Shown: piece by piece, positions 16,747-25,344 of the stretch
Position numbering within the stretch: the first letter of the stretch is position 1
Layout of the letters: each line of letters opens with the position of its first letter
Source of the DNA: Opitutales bacterium
Lineage (GTDB): Bacteria > Verrucomicrobiota > Verrucomicrobiia > Opitutales > Oceanipulchritudinaceae
Direction: 5' to 3'
NCBI GenBank assembly: GCA_020831585.1
Contig: JAFIGE010000007.1
Span: 1 to 64,000, forward strand
DNA: 64,000 nucleotides
Position numbers and translations under genes: made by a program
Notes under the pieces: generated by a model
Told to the model about the DNA's origin: nothing
Databases searched by the model: none
The model's input: the letters and a program-made list of their open reading frames with translations, nothing else

Positions 16747-18948
16747 TCAGAAGGTAACCTCCCATCCCACCCGCAAGCTCCGGCCCGGAAGCGGGGCGAT
16801 GTCTTTGAGGAAGGAGGGGTGATGGCGGGCTTCGCGGTTGAGGAGGTTTTCGGCCCGCAGGGTGATTTGGTGGCGGATACGGCCGACGACAAAGGGGACA
16901 CGCAGCCCGGCGTTGACGAAGGTGTAAGCGGGGGTCGGCGCCTGGTAAGCAAGGGTGCCAAAGACCGAATCGGGCACGCGGTTTTGCGCGAAGGCGCGGC
17001 GGACTTCAAGGTGGGTGGCGAAGCGGTCGAGGTCGGCGGCGAGGCGAAGGGAGGCGCGCAGGGGCGGTATGCGGGGCAGCGGTTGGTCGCGCTCCCGATC
17101 CTGACCGCGCAGGAGGTCGGCATCGGTCTGGAGAAAGACCGTTCGCTCCGCCTCGCGCCAGAGAACATAGCGGACCGTGCCCTCCAGCCCATGGAAACGG
17201 GCGGGGCTCTGCACGTGGCGGTAGGCAACGAGGCCCTCAATTTCAAAACCCTGGTTGCGCAGATAAATGAAGCCGTCGAAATCGCGCACAAAGGCATTGC
17301 CTTGGAGGAGCAGGCGCTCGCTCTCGTAGCGGACAAGGACTTCCGCGCTGCGCACGCGCTCGGGGCGCAGAGTGGGATCGGGAATGCGAAAGATCCCGGT
17401 GGCCTCGTGGGGAGCTTCAATAAAAAGTTCCTCGCTGGCGGGGCTTCGGCGCGCTTCGCCGAGATGGAGGCTGGCTTCGAGCGCGGGGGTCAGCTGAAAA
17501 CGCAGGCCAGCGGCTGTGCTCAGGGTGGCAAACCGGCGCGAGCGCAGGTCCTCGGGAAATCCTTCGGGCGGATCGCGCCGCCGGGCATGGCGCAGGCCGA
17601 GGTGCGTCCCCGCCTCAGCGGTCCAGCGGTCCGCGATCGGTTGCTCGGCGAGGGCAAAGAGCGCGCCGCCATGGTCCCGGCTGGTGAGGATGTCTTCGAA
17701 GGGACGACCGAGAAAAAAACTCGTGTTGCGGTTGCGGTAATCGGTGCGAAAGGCGGTGAGCCCGCCGGAGATCAGCGCCCCGGTCGGCGCGGTGTGCAGG
17801 ACCTCGCTGCGGACCTCGGCCTCCGTGCGGCGGAAGCTGTTGGTGAGAAAGGCCCCCTCGCGTTCGTCCTGGCGGAAGCGGGAAAAGCGCGCGCGGGTAT
17901 CCAGGGTTGGTTCATCGCCCAGCGCGGGGCGGCGGGCGGTGGCAAGCAAACGGAAGTTTTCGAGGTCGATGCGGACGGGATCGAAAGGGCTCGGGGCGTT
18001 CACCCCTGGCTGGGAAAAGGGGTTCCCATGGGCATGGCCATCCGGCGGCACACCGTATTCGGAGAAGTAGGCGTTGACGGCCGCACCAAACTCCCAGGTG
18101 CGCCCCGGGATGAGGGTGCCCAGGCTGGCGGAACGGGTGCGCAGATCGGTGTTGGGCACACGGCCGCCGGGATTGGGCGCGGGCGCGGGCACAGTCGGCG
18201 GAAGACGGACGCGATGGGCGGCATCGTAGCTCTCCGTGCGCGCCCGCCCGGGGATTCTGTAGTCACCGGCGGCCCGGTGGAGCGTCTGCGCGCGCACCAG
18301 CACGGACCCGGCGCTTGCCGTGTGTTCGAGGGCGGCGAGGCGCCCGTTGTTCACGGTCTCCCCTTGCGTGAGCAAACGGGTCTGCCCTTCCTCGCCCGGC
18401 TGGGGAATCAAGCCGCCGTCGACATCGACCGCCCCCCCGATCGCCGCACCGCCAAAGCGCAGCGCGGGGGTGCCTTTGTAGACAGTGACCCGACGGAGGA
18501 AAACCGGATCGAGAGCGACCGCGTGATCCGGACTGGTGTCGGAGACATCCCCCGTGCCGAGGCGGTTTTCAAAAACGCCCACCCGATAGCCGTCGAGACC
18601 GCGGATAACGGGCCGGCTGGCAGCCGGAGAGTAAAAGCTGGCCGTCACACCCGGCTCCCAGGCGAGGAGATCGGCCAGCGAGGGAGCGAGCCGTTCGGCG
18701 AGTTCGGTGCCCTCGATATCGCGGGTGAGACCGAGGGCCAATACCGGGCGCGGGGCCGCATCCGCACGGGCTCGGGCTTCCAGCGGGTCCAGCTCGTGGA
18801 TGTCGTCGCCGGGCATCTCATCGGCGAGCGCCCCGAGGGTCCCGGCGAGGGCCAACAGCAGGCAGCCAACGAGCCCCCGGAGGAACCGGGCAAGGGCCGT
18901 TTGGCAAGAGGCGGGGCGTGCGCGCACGGGTGTTTTATTGCAAATCAC
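16747..18948 (-). CDS. TonB-dependent outer-membrane receptor, ZnuD-like
   Basis: The product of about 730 residues has a signal peptide (LVGCLLLALAGTLGALA), a plug domain with SRPVIRGLDGYRVGVFENR and TGDVSDTSPDHAVALDPVF, and a barrel ending in LPGRSLRVGWEVTF. The plug motif and the end (HHPSFLKDIAPLPGRSLRVG) closely recall the zinc receptor ZnuD of Neisseria, including a His-containing loop PPDGHAHGNP. It shares a divergent promoter with a choice-of-anchor M gene. The first ATG lies inside the palindromic box, so the GTG at 18927 is a serious alternative start. Confidence 0.88.
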   Translation of the reverse strand: MICNKTPVRARPASCQTALARFLRGLVGCLLLALAGTLGALADEMPGDDIHELDPLEARARADAAPRPVLALGLTRDIEGTELAERLAPSLADLLAWEPGVTASFYSPAASRPVIRGLDGYRVGVFENRLGTGDVSDTSPDHAVALDPVFLRRVTVYKGTPALRFGGAAIGGAVDVDGGLIPQPGEEGQTRLLTQGETVNNGRLAALEHTASAGSVLVRAQTLHRAAGDYRIPGRARTESYDAAHRVRLPPTVPAPAPNPGGRVPNTDLRTRSASLGTLIPGRTWEFGAAVNAYFSEYGVPPDGHAHGNPFSQPGVNAPSPFDPVRIDLENFRLLATARRPALGDEPTLDTRARFSRFRQDEREGAFLTNSFRRTEAEVRSEVLHTAPTGALISGGLTAFRTDYRNRNTSFFLGRPFEDILTSRDHGGALFALAEQPIADRWTAEAGTHLGLRHARRRDPPEGFPEDLRSRRFATLSTAAGLRFQLTPALEASLHLGEARRSPASEELFIEAPHEATGIFRIPDPTLRPERVRSAEVLVRYESERLLLQGNAFVRDFDGFIYLRNQGFEIEGLVAYRHVQSPARFHGLEGTVRYVLWREAERTVFLQTDADLLRGQDRERDQPLPRIPPLRASLRLAADLDRFATHLEVRRAFAQNRVPDSVFGTLAYQAPTPAYTFVNAGLRVPFVVGRIRHQITLRAENLLNREARHHPSFLKDIAPLPGRSLRVGWEVTF

Positions 18949-18953
18949 TTGCG
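18938..18953. promoter_or_regulatory. Fur/Zur-like box 1, TTGCAAATCACTTGCG
   Basis: This imperfect inverted repeat (GCAA-N5-TTGC) lies in the 36-bp gap between the divergent ZnuD-like and choice-of-anchor M genes and overlaps the first possible start of the receptor. It matches the two sites at 21005 and 21039, suggesting one shared repressor. Confidence 0.6.
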
Positions 18954-18984
18954 AAAAGGAAATTCGGTCCCAAGCTCGTTTTCG

Positions 18985-19986
18985 ATGTTCCGGGTGTCAA
19001 TGCAGCAATCGTTTGGCCTCGCGGCGGTCGTTCTGGCGCTGACGTGGGCGAGCCCCGCGTCCGGCAAGCGGGTGCTGTGGGCGGGCCATTTCGACCTCGG
19101 CGCGCATTTCGATCCGGAGACGGGCTGGCACAGTTACGTTTGGGACTTCGATGAGGAGCGTGCGCTCGCGACCGAGAGCACCCTGCTTTGGGTTGGTCCC
19201 GCATACTGGAGGGAAATCGACTCGCCGATCCTGGCACCGTTGGCGAATGTGGGAGAGGCCGTTTGGGTCCTCCCGGCAACGCTCCCGGAGCACCTTTCCT
19301 GGGATGAGTTTCTCTACCTCGGCCTGGGCACCCAGCGGCAACAACCCGGGATTTTCCGTGGTGGAGCGGGCGGGCGCGGGGAGAAAACCATGCGCCTGGT
19401 CTCGGTGGAAGGCTCCGGCCCCGCGAACGGCGGCCACTTTGCCATGTGGTATACGGAGGGTCTGGGCCGGGTGATCTGGATTTTCAATACGCGCGATGGG
19501 ATCGGCGAGAGCGACCGTTTCGAAGGTCTCCGCGCCGGCTTCCACGGCCACTACAACACCGCCTTCACGCAACCGGGGCGTTACGAAGTGACGGTGGAGT
19601 TTTCCGGGGACTTGCGGGATGCCCACGGTGGCGGGCAGACGGCCCACCGCGCCACGTGGATTTTTTACGTGAGCGATTCCGAGGTGGATTGGTCGCGCGA
19701 ATTTACCCTCGCATCCGGCTGGGTCTTCACACCGGAAACCGGCTGGATGTATCCGCTCGGAGACGACCTTTACTACCGGCCGCACCGTGGATTCTGGAAG
19801 TTTTCCGATGCATCGCGGGAGGCCGCCTTTGTCTACGATCCCCGCTGGCAACAGTGGATCTACCGGTCGCAAGCATGGTATCCCTGGGCCTTTGATATGG
19901 AGGCCGGTTGGGTCTATGAGATCCGCCCGGATGCCCGACATCGGTTTTTTCCCGGAAATGGCTGGGTCCTTGAGCAAGTTGAATGA
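18985..19986 (+). CDS. Choice-of-anchor M domain surface protein 1
   Basis: The 333-residue protein has a signal peptide (QQSFGLAAVVLALTWASPASG) and one full TIGR03769-like domain: VLWAGHFDLGAHFDPETGWH, VWVLPATLPEHL, GPANGGHFAMWYTEGLGRVI and HGHYNTAFTQPGRYEVTVEF. The regularly spaced His pairs are typical of this family, which in actinobacteria is found beside metal ABC transporters. After it, residues about 245-333 are Trp/Tyr-rich repeats of about 20 residues (SGWVFTPETGWMYPLGDDLY, RGFWKFSDASREAAFVY, AGWVYEIRPD), a short-repeat motif often seen in Verrucomicrobia exoproteins. It may start at 18985 or 19000. Confidence 0.78.
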   Translation: MFRVSMQQSFGLAAVVLALTWASPASGKRVLWAGHFDLGAHFDPETGWHSYVWDFDEERALATESTLLWVGPAYWREIDSPILAPLANVGEAVWVLPATLPEHLSWDEFLYLGLGTQRQQPGIFRGGAGGRGEKTMRLVSVEGSGPANGGHFAMWYTEGLGRVIWIFNTRDGIGESDRFEGLRAGFHGHYNTAFTQPGRYEVTVEFSGDLRDAHGGGQTAHRATWIFYVSDSEVDWSREFTLASGWVFTPETGWMYPLGDDLYYRPHRGFWKFSDASREAAFVYDPRWQQWIYRSQAWYPWAFDMEAGWVYEIRPDARHRFFPGNGWVLEQVE

Positions 19987-20049
19987 GGGCGAGCGGTTTG
20001 GACCCCGCGGCCATTCTCCTGCTTTCGGAGCCACTTGGCGACGATTGGC

Positions 20050-20079
20050 CCAAAAAAACCTCCCCCGGTTTGGGGGAGG
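20050..20079 (-). terminator. Intrinsic terminator for the PEP-CTERM choice-of-anchor M gene
   Basis: CCTCCCCC and GGGGGAGG form a perfect 8-bp stem with a GGTTT loop. Read on the minus strand it is followed by seven T, giving a classic terminator 42 bp after the stop at 20121. Confidence 0.8.
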
Positions 20080-20120
20080 CGACTGAGAGAGACAGACGAT
20101 GGGCGAAATCGAAAAAGGCG

Positions 20121-20924
20121 CTAGGCCCGAATTTGGGCGCGCCGGCGAAGGAGAAGCACAAAGCCGAGGGCCACGAGACCGAAGGCGGCGGCGAAGGCGC
20201 GCGGCTCGGGGATCACGGAGAAGTTCACTGTCACACTGTCGATGGAGGAAGGGCCGTAAAGACCGCCAATCCCCTGGAAATCAAAGACAAACGAATAGTT
20301 CCCGGGTTGCGAGAACCCCCAGTGCCAGTGGGTGTGCCCCCAGGCCGGCCAGTCGTGAACGAGGTCGCCCGCAGCGGTCTCGTAGAGAATGACATTCGGT
20401 GGTTCCCCGGCCAGCGGATCGCCCGCGCGGAAGAGGATGAACTCCGCGCCCGCAGGCATCTCCGAGGCCCCCGTGTTGAGAGTCACCCGGAGGTTTGCGA
20501 ATTGGTTCACATCCGTGCCGTTATCATCCTCGCGCAATCGGGTGCGGAAACCGAAATCAGGCTGCGTTTCAATGTTGTAGCCGGTGCCCGATGCCGGAGT
20601 CACAAGATACGGGACGCCGTTGACTTCGACAAAGGGAGCGGTCGTCACCCGCACCGTGAGATCGGTGAAGTTGAAGTCGTTGGCCGAACCCCCGACGCCG
20701 CCCGGCGGTGTGCCGTAGGGCGAAGTGAGGTTCGTGGCCACCGTGTTGCCCTTTGTCCGGAAAATGGTGTCCCAACTGCCCAATCCGCTGTTGTAAAAGA
20801 AGGTGAGGTCGGCCCCGCCTTCGGTGAAGACGATGGACTGGGCGCTGACCGGCCCGGCCAGACCCGCCGCCAAGCCGAGCATCGCCGAATAAACCCCCGC
20901 ACGGGGAAGAATCGCTTGTTTCAT
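20121..20924 (-). CDS. PEP-CTERM protein with choice-of-anchor M-like fold
   Basis: The 267-residue protein has a signal peptide ending VSAQ, a body with EGGADLTFFYNSGLGSWDT, AGAEFILFRAGDPL and WGHTHWHWGFSQPGNYSFVF, and the sorting signal VIPEPRAFAAAFGLVALGF followed by RRRAQIRA. The H-T-H-W-H-W-G-F stretch before QPGNYSF corresponds to the His-rich segment of the neighbouring proteins. It would be released or anchored by an exosortase system encoded elsewhere. The ATG at 20924 directly precedes the signal peptide; a longer frame to 20999 lacks one. Confidence 0.8.
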   Translation of the reverse strand: MKQAILPRAGVYSAMLGLAAGLAGPVSAQSIVFTEGGADLTFFYNSGLGSWDTIFRTKGNTVATNLTSPYGTPPGGVGGSANDFNFTDLTVRVTTAPFVEVNGVPYLVTPASGTGYNIETQPDFGFRTRLREDDNGTDVNQFANLRVTLNTGASEMPAGAEFILFRAGDPLAGEPPNVILYETAAGDLVHDWPAWGHTHWHWGFSQPGNYSFVFDFQGIGGLYGPSSIDSVTVNFSVIPEPRAFAAAFGLVALGFVLLLRRRAQIRA

Positions 20925-21004
20925 AGTGATGGATTTCGAGTTTAATTGTTGTGGGTGAGGCCGGTGCCCGGCAGCTGTCGGGCAACCCAGCCTCACCACT
21001 CTTA

Positions 21005-21020
21005 TTGCAAATAATTTGCG
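21005..21020. promoter_or_regulatory. Fur/Zur-like box 2, TTGCAAATAATTTGCG
   Basis: GCAAAT-A-ATTTGC is a perfect 6-1-6 palindrome, the arrangement used by Fur-superfamily repressors. It lies 81 bp before the ATG of the minus-strand PEP-CTERM gene and 66 bp before the plus-strand synthase-like gene. Confidence 0.7.
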
Positions 21021-21038
21021 TTACGGGTCAATGACCAA

Positions 21039-21054
21039 TTGCAAGTTTCTTGCA
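21039..21054. promoter_or_regulatory. Fur/Zur-like box 3, TTGCAAGTTTCTTGCA
   Basis: TGCAAG-TTT-CTTGCA is a perfect inverted repeat of the same family, 18 bp after box 2 and 32 bp before the plus-strand start at 21086. Paired boxes here would give strong repression of the operon. Confidence 0.65.
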
Positions 21055-21085
21055 TTTGGAGGGCAAAGGGGTTGCGTTGGGGAAG

Positions 21086-23575
21086 ATGGAGCGGCACGAC
21101 GGAGAACCGGTGGCGAGGGGGGCGTTTGCCTGGGCCTGCGCGCTGGCGGTGGGCAGCGGGGCGGCAGCGCTGGCGCACCAGCTTTTGTGGACGCGCCGGA
21201 CGGTGGACCTTCTCGGAGCGGGGTCGGAATCGGCGGCACGGGTATTTGCGTGTTTCTTTCTCGGGCTGGCGCTGGGGTCGGGCCTGGGCGCGTGGATGGC
21301 GCGGCGGGTGCGGCGTCCGTGGCTCACGCTGGGCGTGGTGGAGGCCGGTGTGGCGGTGCTTTGTCTGCCGGTGGTTTTCCTGCCTGCGTGGACATCGGGG
21401 TTATGGGCCGCGCTGGGTCCGGCGTTTCTGGAGAGCGGGCACGGGGTCTGGGTGAAACTGGGCCTTTCGCTCCTCACGCTCACGCCGCCCGCCATTCTGA
21501 TGGGCGTTTTTCTCCCCGTGGCGGGCCGTGCGGTCTTTGGCGAGCGGCGGCGGCTCGGGCGGGACGGCCTCTGGCTCTATGCGCTGAACACGCTGGGCGG
21601 CGTGGCGGGCATGGCGGTGGTTTTGCTCTGGGCTCTGCCGGTATTCGGGGCGATGGGGGCGATGGGGTTCACCCTGCTCTTGAATGGCGCGGTGGCGGCG
21701 GGTTGTTTTGCCGCGCATCTGCGCTTTGGGGCGGTGGGTGAAGGCAGGGAGGCGGGGGGCGGGTCGCCGCTGCGCGGAATTTCGGCTTGGGTGGCGACCT
21801 TGGCCTTCGCCTCGGGCTTTCTCGTGTTGGCCTCTGAACTGGCTTTTCTCCAAATGCTTCTGCTCGCGGCGCCCCTCTCCCTTTACGCGGCGGCGGGGAT
21901 GCTGATGACGGTCATTTTGTGTCTCGGTCTGGCCGCCCTCATGACCCCGCGCCTCCTGCGGCTCGCGGGCGGACCCGCCGGGCTGCTGCCTTTTGCCCTC
22001 GGCGTGTCGGCGCTGACCACGCTGGCGGCCCCGATTCTCTTCCACGGTTTGGCGCTTCTCGGCGTGAATCTCTTCGATGTCGGCGGGGTCGGGGCGTTTT
22101 TTGCCGTCTTGGCGGCCACCTCGCTCCTTGTGCTGGGGCCGGTTTTTCTCGTCTCCGGGGTGGTCTTGCCCGCTGTCTTTGCGGCCCATGGCGAGCGCGC
22201 CGGAAACGAACACGGGCAGGGTTGGGGTTGGCTGCTCGCCGTGAACGGTTTCGGCGGGTTCCTCGGGGCGGAGTTCGCCTATCGCGCCCTCCTTCCCGCT
22301 TTGGGCATCTACGGCACGGTCGCGGCCTGCGCCGCCGTATATGGCGCGCTCGCCCTCGCCGCTGCCGTGCGGGTGCGCACCTACGCCGCTGGGGGCTTTG
22401 CCCTCGCCTGCGCCGCCGCCGTGGTGCTGGCCTTTGCACCGGTCGCGGGCCTGCCTGTTGTCAATCCGGCCGTGCCTGTGCGCATCCTCCACGCGGAGGC
22501 CGGACGCGAGGGTAGCCTGGCAGTGATCGAAAGCCCGTTGGCAGGCCGGGCGATGCTCCTGCAAAACCAATACATGCTCGGGAGCACGGCCGCCCGCTAT
22601 GAACAGGAACGGCTCGGCCACTTGCCGCTCCTTCTCCACCCGTCACCCCGGCGGGTAGGCTACATCGGACTCGCCACCGGGATCACGCCTTCCGCCGCGC
22701 TCCGGCATGAGGCGGTCGAGCGCATAGACGTGGCGGAGATTTCGAGGAGCGTCACACGGGCGGCGGAGATGTGGTTTACGGAGTTCAACGGAGGTCTCCA
22801 CGCCGATCCGCGGGTGCGCCTTTGGCTGGAGGATGGCCGCGTTTTCGCCGCTGCGCACCGGGAGGCCTTTGACGTCCTCACGGGCGATCTTTTCCTGCCT
22901 TGGGGGCCCGGAGAAGGGCGGCTCTTCGCCGTGGAGCACTTTGCGCATTGCCGGGCGGCCCTGCGGCCCGGAGGCGTCTTTGTGCAGTGGTTGCCCATGC
23001 ACCAGCTCACGCGAGACCAGTTTGAGACCATCCGGGCCGCCTTCGGGGCGGTTTTCGGTCCGCACGACATCTTCACGGCGGGCTTTGAGCCCCATACGCC
23101 CTTGGTCGCGCTCGCCGGATGGCGCGAGGGCGCACTGCTGGACTGGAATGTGGTGGGCCGGCGAACCGCAGAGGCCCGTTCGTTCATCCCGGACCCGGTC
23201 CTTCGGCACCCGGAGGGGCTGGCGCTGCTCTACCTCGGGCGCCCCCCCTTGTCCGAAGGCATTCCCCCCAACACCCTCGACAACATGCGCCTGGAGCTGG
23301 ATGCCGCCCGCCGGCGTATCGGCGGCGGTGCCCCGTATCTCTACGGTCGGGAATGGATCGATTTTCGCACCGGGCTGGCAGAGACCGCCGCCCCCGCCTT
23401 GGGCACCGATGGCGAGTTAATACAGTCGGGCGAGCAGATCGCCCGGGCCGCCCTGCGTGTGCGCTCGGGAGATACCGGTGCCCGCCCGATGCGCGGATGG
23501 ATACCCGAGGTGCTCCTCCTCGACCACGGTGCGGACTGGCGGCGTTGGCCCGGTCCGGATCCGCGTTTCCACTGA
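21086..23575 (+). CDS. Membrane protein fused to a spermidine-synthase-like domain
   Basis: The 829-residue protein has about 12-14 transmembrane helices in residues 10-460, followed by a soluble spermidine-synthase/methyltransferase-like domain (about 480-780) with PRRVGYIGLATGITPSAALR, ERIDVAEISRSVTRAAEMWF and EDGRVFAAAHREAFDVLTGD. The C-terminal domain keeps the Rossmann layout, but I cannot judge whether a polyamine substrate fits. Fused synthase-transporters of this kind are known but mostly uncharacterised. The ATG at 21086 follows GGGGAAG; an earlier TTG at 21050 lies inside box 3. It is followed after five bases by another choice-of-anchor M gene, so the two are co-transcribed. Confidence 0.82.
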   Translation: MERHDGEPVARGAFAWACALAVGSGAAALAHQLLWTRRTVDLLGAGSESAARVFACFFLGLALGSGLGAWMARRVRRPWLTLGVVEAGVAVLCLPVVFLPAWTSGLWAALGPAFLESGHGVWVKLGLSLLTLTPPAILMGVFLPVAGRAVFGERRRLGRDGLWLYALNTLGGVAGMAVVLLWALPVFGAMGAMGFTLLLNGAVAAGCFAAHLRFGAVGEGREAGGGSPLRGISAWVATLAFASGFLVLASELAFLQMLLLAAPLSLYAAAGMLMTVILCLGLAALMTPRLLRLAGGPAGLLPFALGVSALTTLAAPILFHGLALLGVNLFDVGGVGAFFAVLAATSLLVLGPVFLVSGVVLPAVFAAHGERAGNEHGQGWGWLLAVNGFGGFLGAEFAYRALLPALGIYGTVAACAAVYGALALAAAVRVRTYAAGGFALACAAAVVLAFAPVAGLPVVNPAVPVRILHAEAGREGSLAVIESPLAGRAMLLQNQYMLGSTAARYEQERLGHLPLLLHPSPRRVGYIGLATGITPSAALRHEAVERIDVAEISRSVTRAAEMWFTEFNGGLHADPRVRLWLEDGRVFAAAHREAFDVLTGDLFLPWGPGEGRLFAVEHFAHCRAALRPGGVFVQWLPMHQLTRDQFETIRAAFGAVFGPHDIFTAGFEPHTPLVALAGWREGALLDWNVVGRRTAEARSFIPDPVLRHPEGLALLYLGRPPLSEGIPPNTLDNMRLELDAARRRIGGGAPYLYGREWIDFRTGLAETAAPALGTDGELIQSGEQIARAALRVRSGDTGARPMRGWIPEVLLLDHGADWRRWPGPDPRFH

Positions 23576-23580
23576 ACCAG

Positions 23581-24756
23581 ATGAAACCCCGATCCCTGCG
23601 CGGAATTCTTTTTATGCATCATCAAAAATGGACCTTCGTTCTTTTATTTCTCACCTTCGTAACGGCGACGCAAAGCAGCGGCGACGTGGCGGGACGCCTC
23701 GTCATGGGGCAGGGCCACCTTGACATGGATTTCGACTACACGGCGGAGGCGGGCTGGGTCTTGCGGCACCGCCATGAGGACAAGGGTATCCGTTCCTTCG
23801 GGGAGGGCTTGATCTTTGTCCGCGACGGCGCTTTCCCGGCGGAGGGCTCGCGGATCACGCGACCGGAGGACGGGCAGTGGGCGTTTCTCGGTGTGGCAGC
23901 GGGTGAGCCCTTCTGGTTTCTGCCGGCCTCCGAACGGGATGGGATCGTGTGGCCGGGCATGGCCGCCGAACACACCGATCTGTCGCTCCTGGCAGCTTGG
24001 GAAGCGGGCGATCCCCGCCGCACGGCGCAAGCCACGCGTTGGATTGCCGTGGACCTTGTGGGGGTTCGCTTCACCGGTGAGGGCACGGGTCACCTCGCCA
24101 TGTGGGTAACCGATATCGGCGGCGCGCCCCTGGTCTTTTGGTCGACCGCCGCCCCCCACCCCGCCGGAAACCGTTATCTCATGGCGGCGGGATCGCACAA
24201 TCACATGGCCTGGGCTTTCAGCGCGCCCGGCGTCTACGAGGTCGATGTGCGGGCCTCCACCGTTCTGGCAGATGGCACGGTGAGCGAAAGTGCGGTGGAT
24301 ACGCTTGTCTTTGTTGTTGGCGCGACGCCGGACCCCCTTCGCTATCAGGAGTGGGCCGCCCTGCGCTTTTCCGCCCAAGAGCGCGACGCCGGAAAAGCCG
24401 ACCCGGCCGCAGACCCCATGGGCACGGGTGTGCCCAACCTCCTTGCCTTCGCATCCGGAGGGGAGCCGGGAGCGTCCCCGGCATCGATCACCCCCCGCCT
24501 GGAAGTGGCTGACAACCGGGTTGCCCTCGCCTTCACGCGAAGGGCCGATCTGGGTGACACGATCCTGCGCCTCATGCGCTCATCCGACCTCGCCGTATGG
24601 ACCGAGGTCGCGCACACGACGGGCCCGAACCCTTGGACGCTGTTGGAAACGGAGGCCACTGTCGGGGAGTCAAGTCTCGGAGAGGGCCTCCGTCGTGTCG
24701 AGGTATCGCTGCCGAACGATCCGACGGTATTCATTCGCTTGGAGGCCCATTTCTAA
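23581..24756 (+). CDS. Choice-of-anchor M domain surface protein 2
   Basis: The 391-residue protein has a signal peptide (WTFVLLFLTFVTATQSSGD; an inner start at 23614 is possible). Its domain shows VMGQGHLDMDFDYTAEAGWV, GTGHLAMWVTDIGGAPLVFW and GSHNHMAWAFSAPGVYEVDV, again with the ordered His residues. The C-terminal part (about 255-391) has a spacer ADPAADPMGTGVPNLLAFA, typical of Verrucomicrobia exoproteins, and a beta module ending in FIRLEAHF. It is the last gene of the operon controlled by boxes 2 and 3. Confidence 0.8.
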   Translation: MKPRSLRGILFMHHQKWTFVLLFLTFVTATQSSGDVAGRLVMGQGHLDMDFDYTAEAGWVLRHRHEDKGIRSFGEGLIFVRDGAFPAEGSRITRPEDGQWAFLGVAAGEPFWFLPASERDGIVWPGMAAEHTDLSLLAAWEAGDPRRTAQATRWIAVDLVGVRFTGEGTGHLAMWVTDIGGAPLVFWSTAAPHPAGNRYLMAAGSHNHMAWAFSAPGVYEVDVRASTVLADGTVSESAVDTLVFVVGATPDPLRYQEWAALRFSAQERDAGKADPAADPMGTGVPNLLAFASGGEPGASPASITPRLEVADNRVALAFTRRADLGDTILRLMRSSDLAVWTEVAHTTGPNPWTLLETEATVGESSLGEGLRRVEVSLPNDPTVFIRLEAHF

Positions 24757-25171
24757 CCGGAAGCCTGATCGCCTAAGGTTGTGGAAAAAGAGGGAGAAAG
24801 CGGTTCGATTTGGGCGGCTTCCGACCCAAGTCAGGCCTCGCTGCCCAGCGGCGGGGCCGAACCCTTTATTTGACCGAGCGCAACAGGGGCACCGACCACG
24901 CTCCGCATCCGAGGGATGCCGCCACCGGCGTTGCGCGCCGCAAGGGTGCGTTTCAACCCACTCGGCGGCGGCGGCGCAGGGCAACGAGGCCCACAATCGA
25001 CTCCGTCCACGCAAAGATGTCTTAATCTTAACGCGAATGAACCGCAACCTCCACGAATTCTCGATATTCGGTTGCCCAGCCTCCTCACCTCGATGTCCCT
25101 AACCCGCCTGCTTCCGCCCCTCCATCAATCCCTCCCTTACCTCACCTTGACCCATGACCACGTTGCATCGA

Positions 25172-25187
25172 TGTCTCACCTGAGACA
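25172..25187 (+). repeat. TGTCTC-ACCT-GAGACA palindrome, copy 2
   Basis: The exact 16-bp core is present, but its flanks (GCATCGA on the left, ATTATGG on the right) do not extend the stem, so this copy is the minimal form. It lies 65 bp before copy 3 in the same orientation. Confidence 0.7.
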
Positions 25188-25229
25188 ATTATGGCACCTC
25201 CTCCTGGGGCGAATTCGCCCATCCGCCCG

Positions 25230-25259
25230 CAATAAATGTCTCACCTGAGACATTTATTG
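25230..25259 (+). repeat. TGTCTC-ACCT-GAGACA palindrome, copy 3, extended stem
   Basis: CAATAAATGTCTC and GAGACATTTATTG form a perfect 13-bp stem around the ACCT loop. The outer pairs differ in sequence from those of copy 1 yet remain complementary. It lies 86 bp before the PEP-CTERM start. Confidence 0.75.
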
Positions 25260-25344
25260 TGTGTGGGGGGGGGCGGGGAAGTCGGAGGGGCTCCGTTGCG
25301 ATACTGCGGATCGAAAACAACCTCGTTTGCCGTCCTCCCCTCGT

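Larger units (their letters stand above)
24757..25344. other. Intergenic region without a recognised gene
   Basis: About 590 bp separate the metal locus from a PEP-CTERM gene. I find no tRNA or known RNA and no convincing coding frame. The right end holds two copies of the TGTCTC-ACCT-GAGACA palindrome 65 bp apart. The left half contains an extended GC-rich stretch (24800-24870) that could fold, but nothing identifies it. Confidence 0.5.

Noticed and set aside
16573-18948. Long plus-strand open frame joined to the choice-of-anchor M gene
   Set aside because: It is antisense to the ZnuD-like receptor, whose minus-strand frame shows clear family motifs; only the part from about 18985 is a real plus-strand protein.
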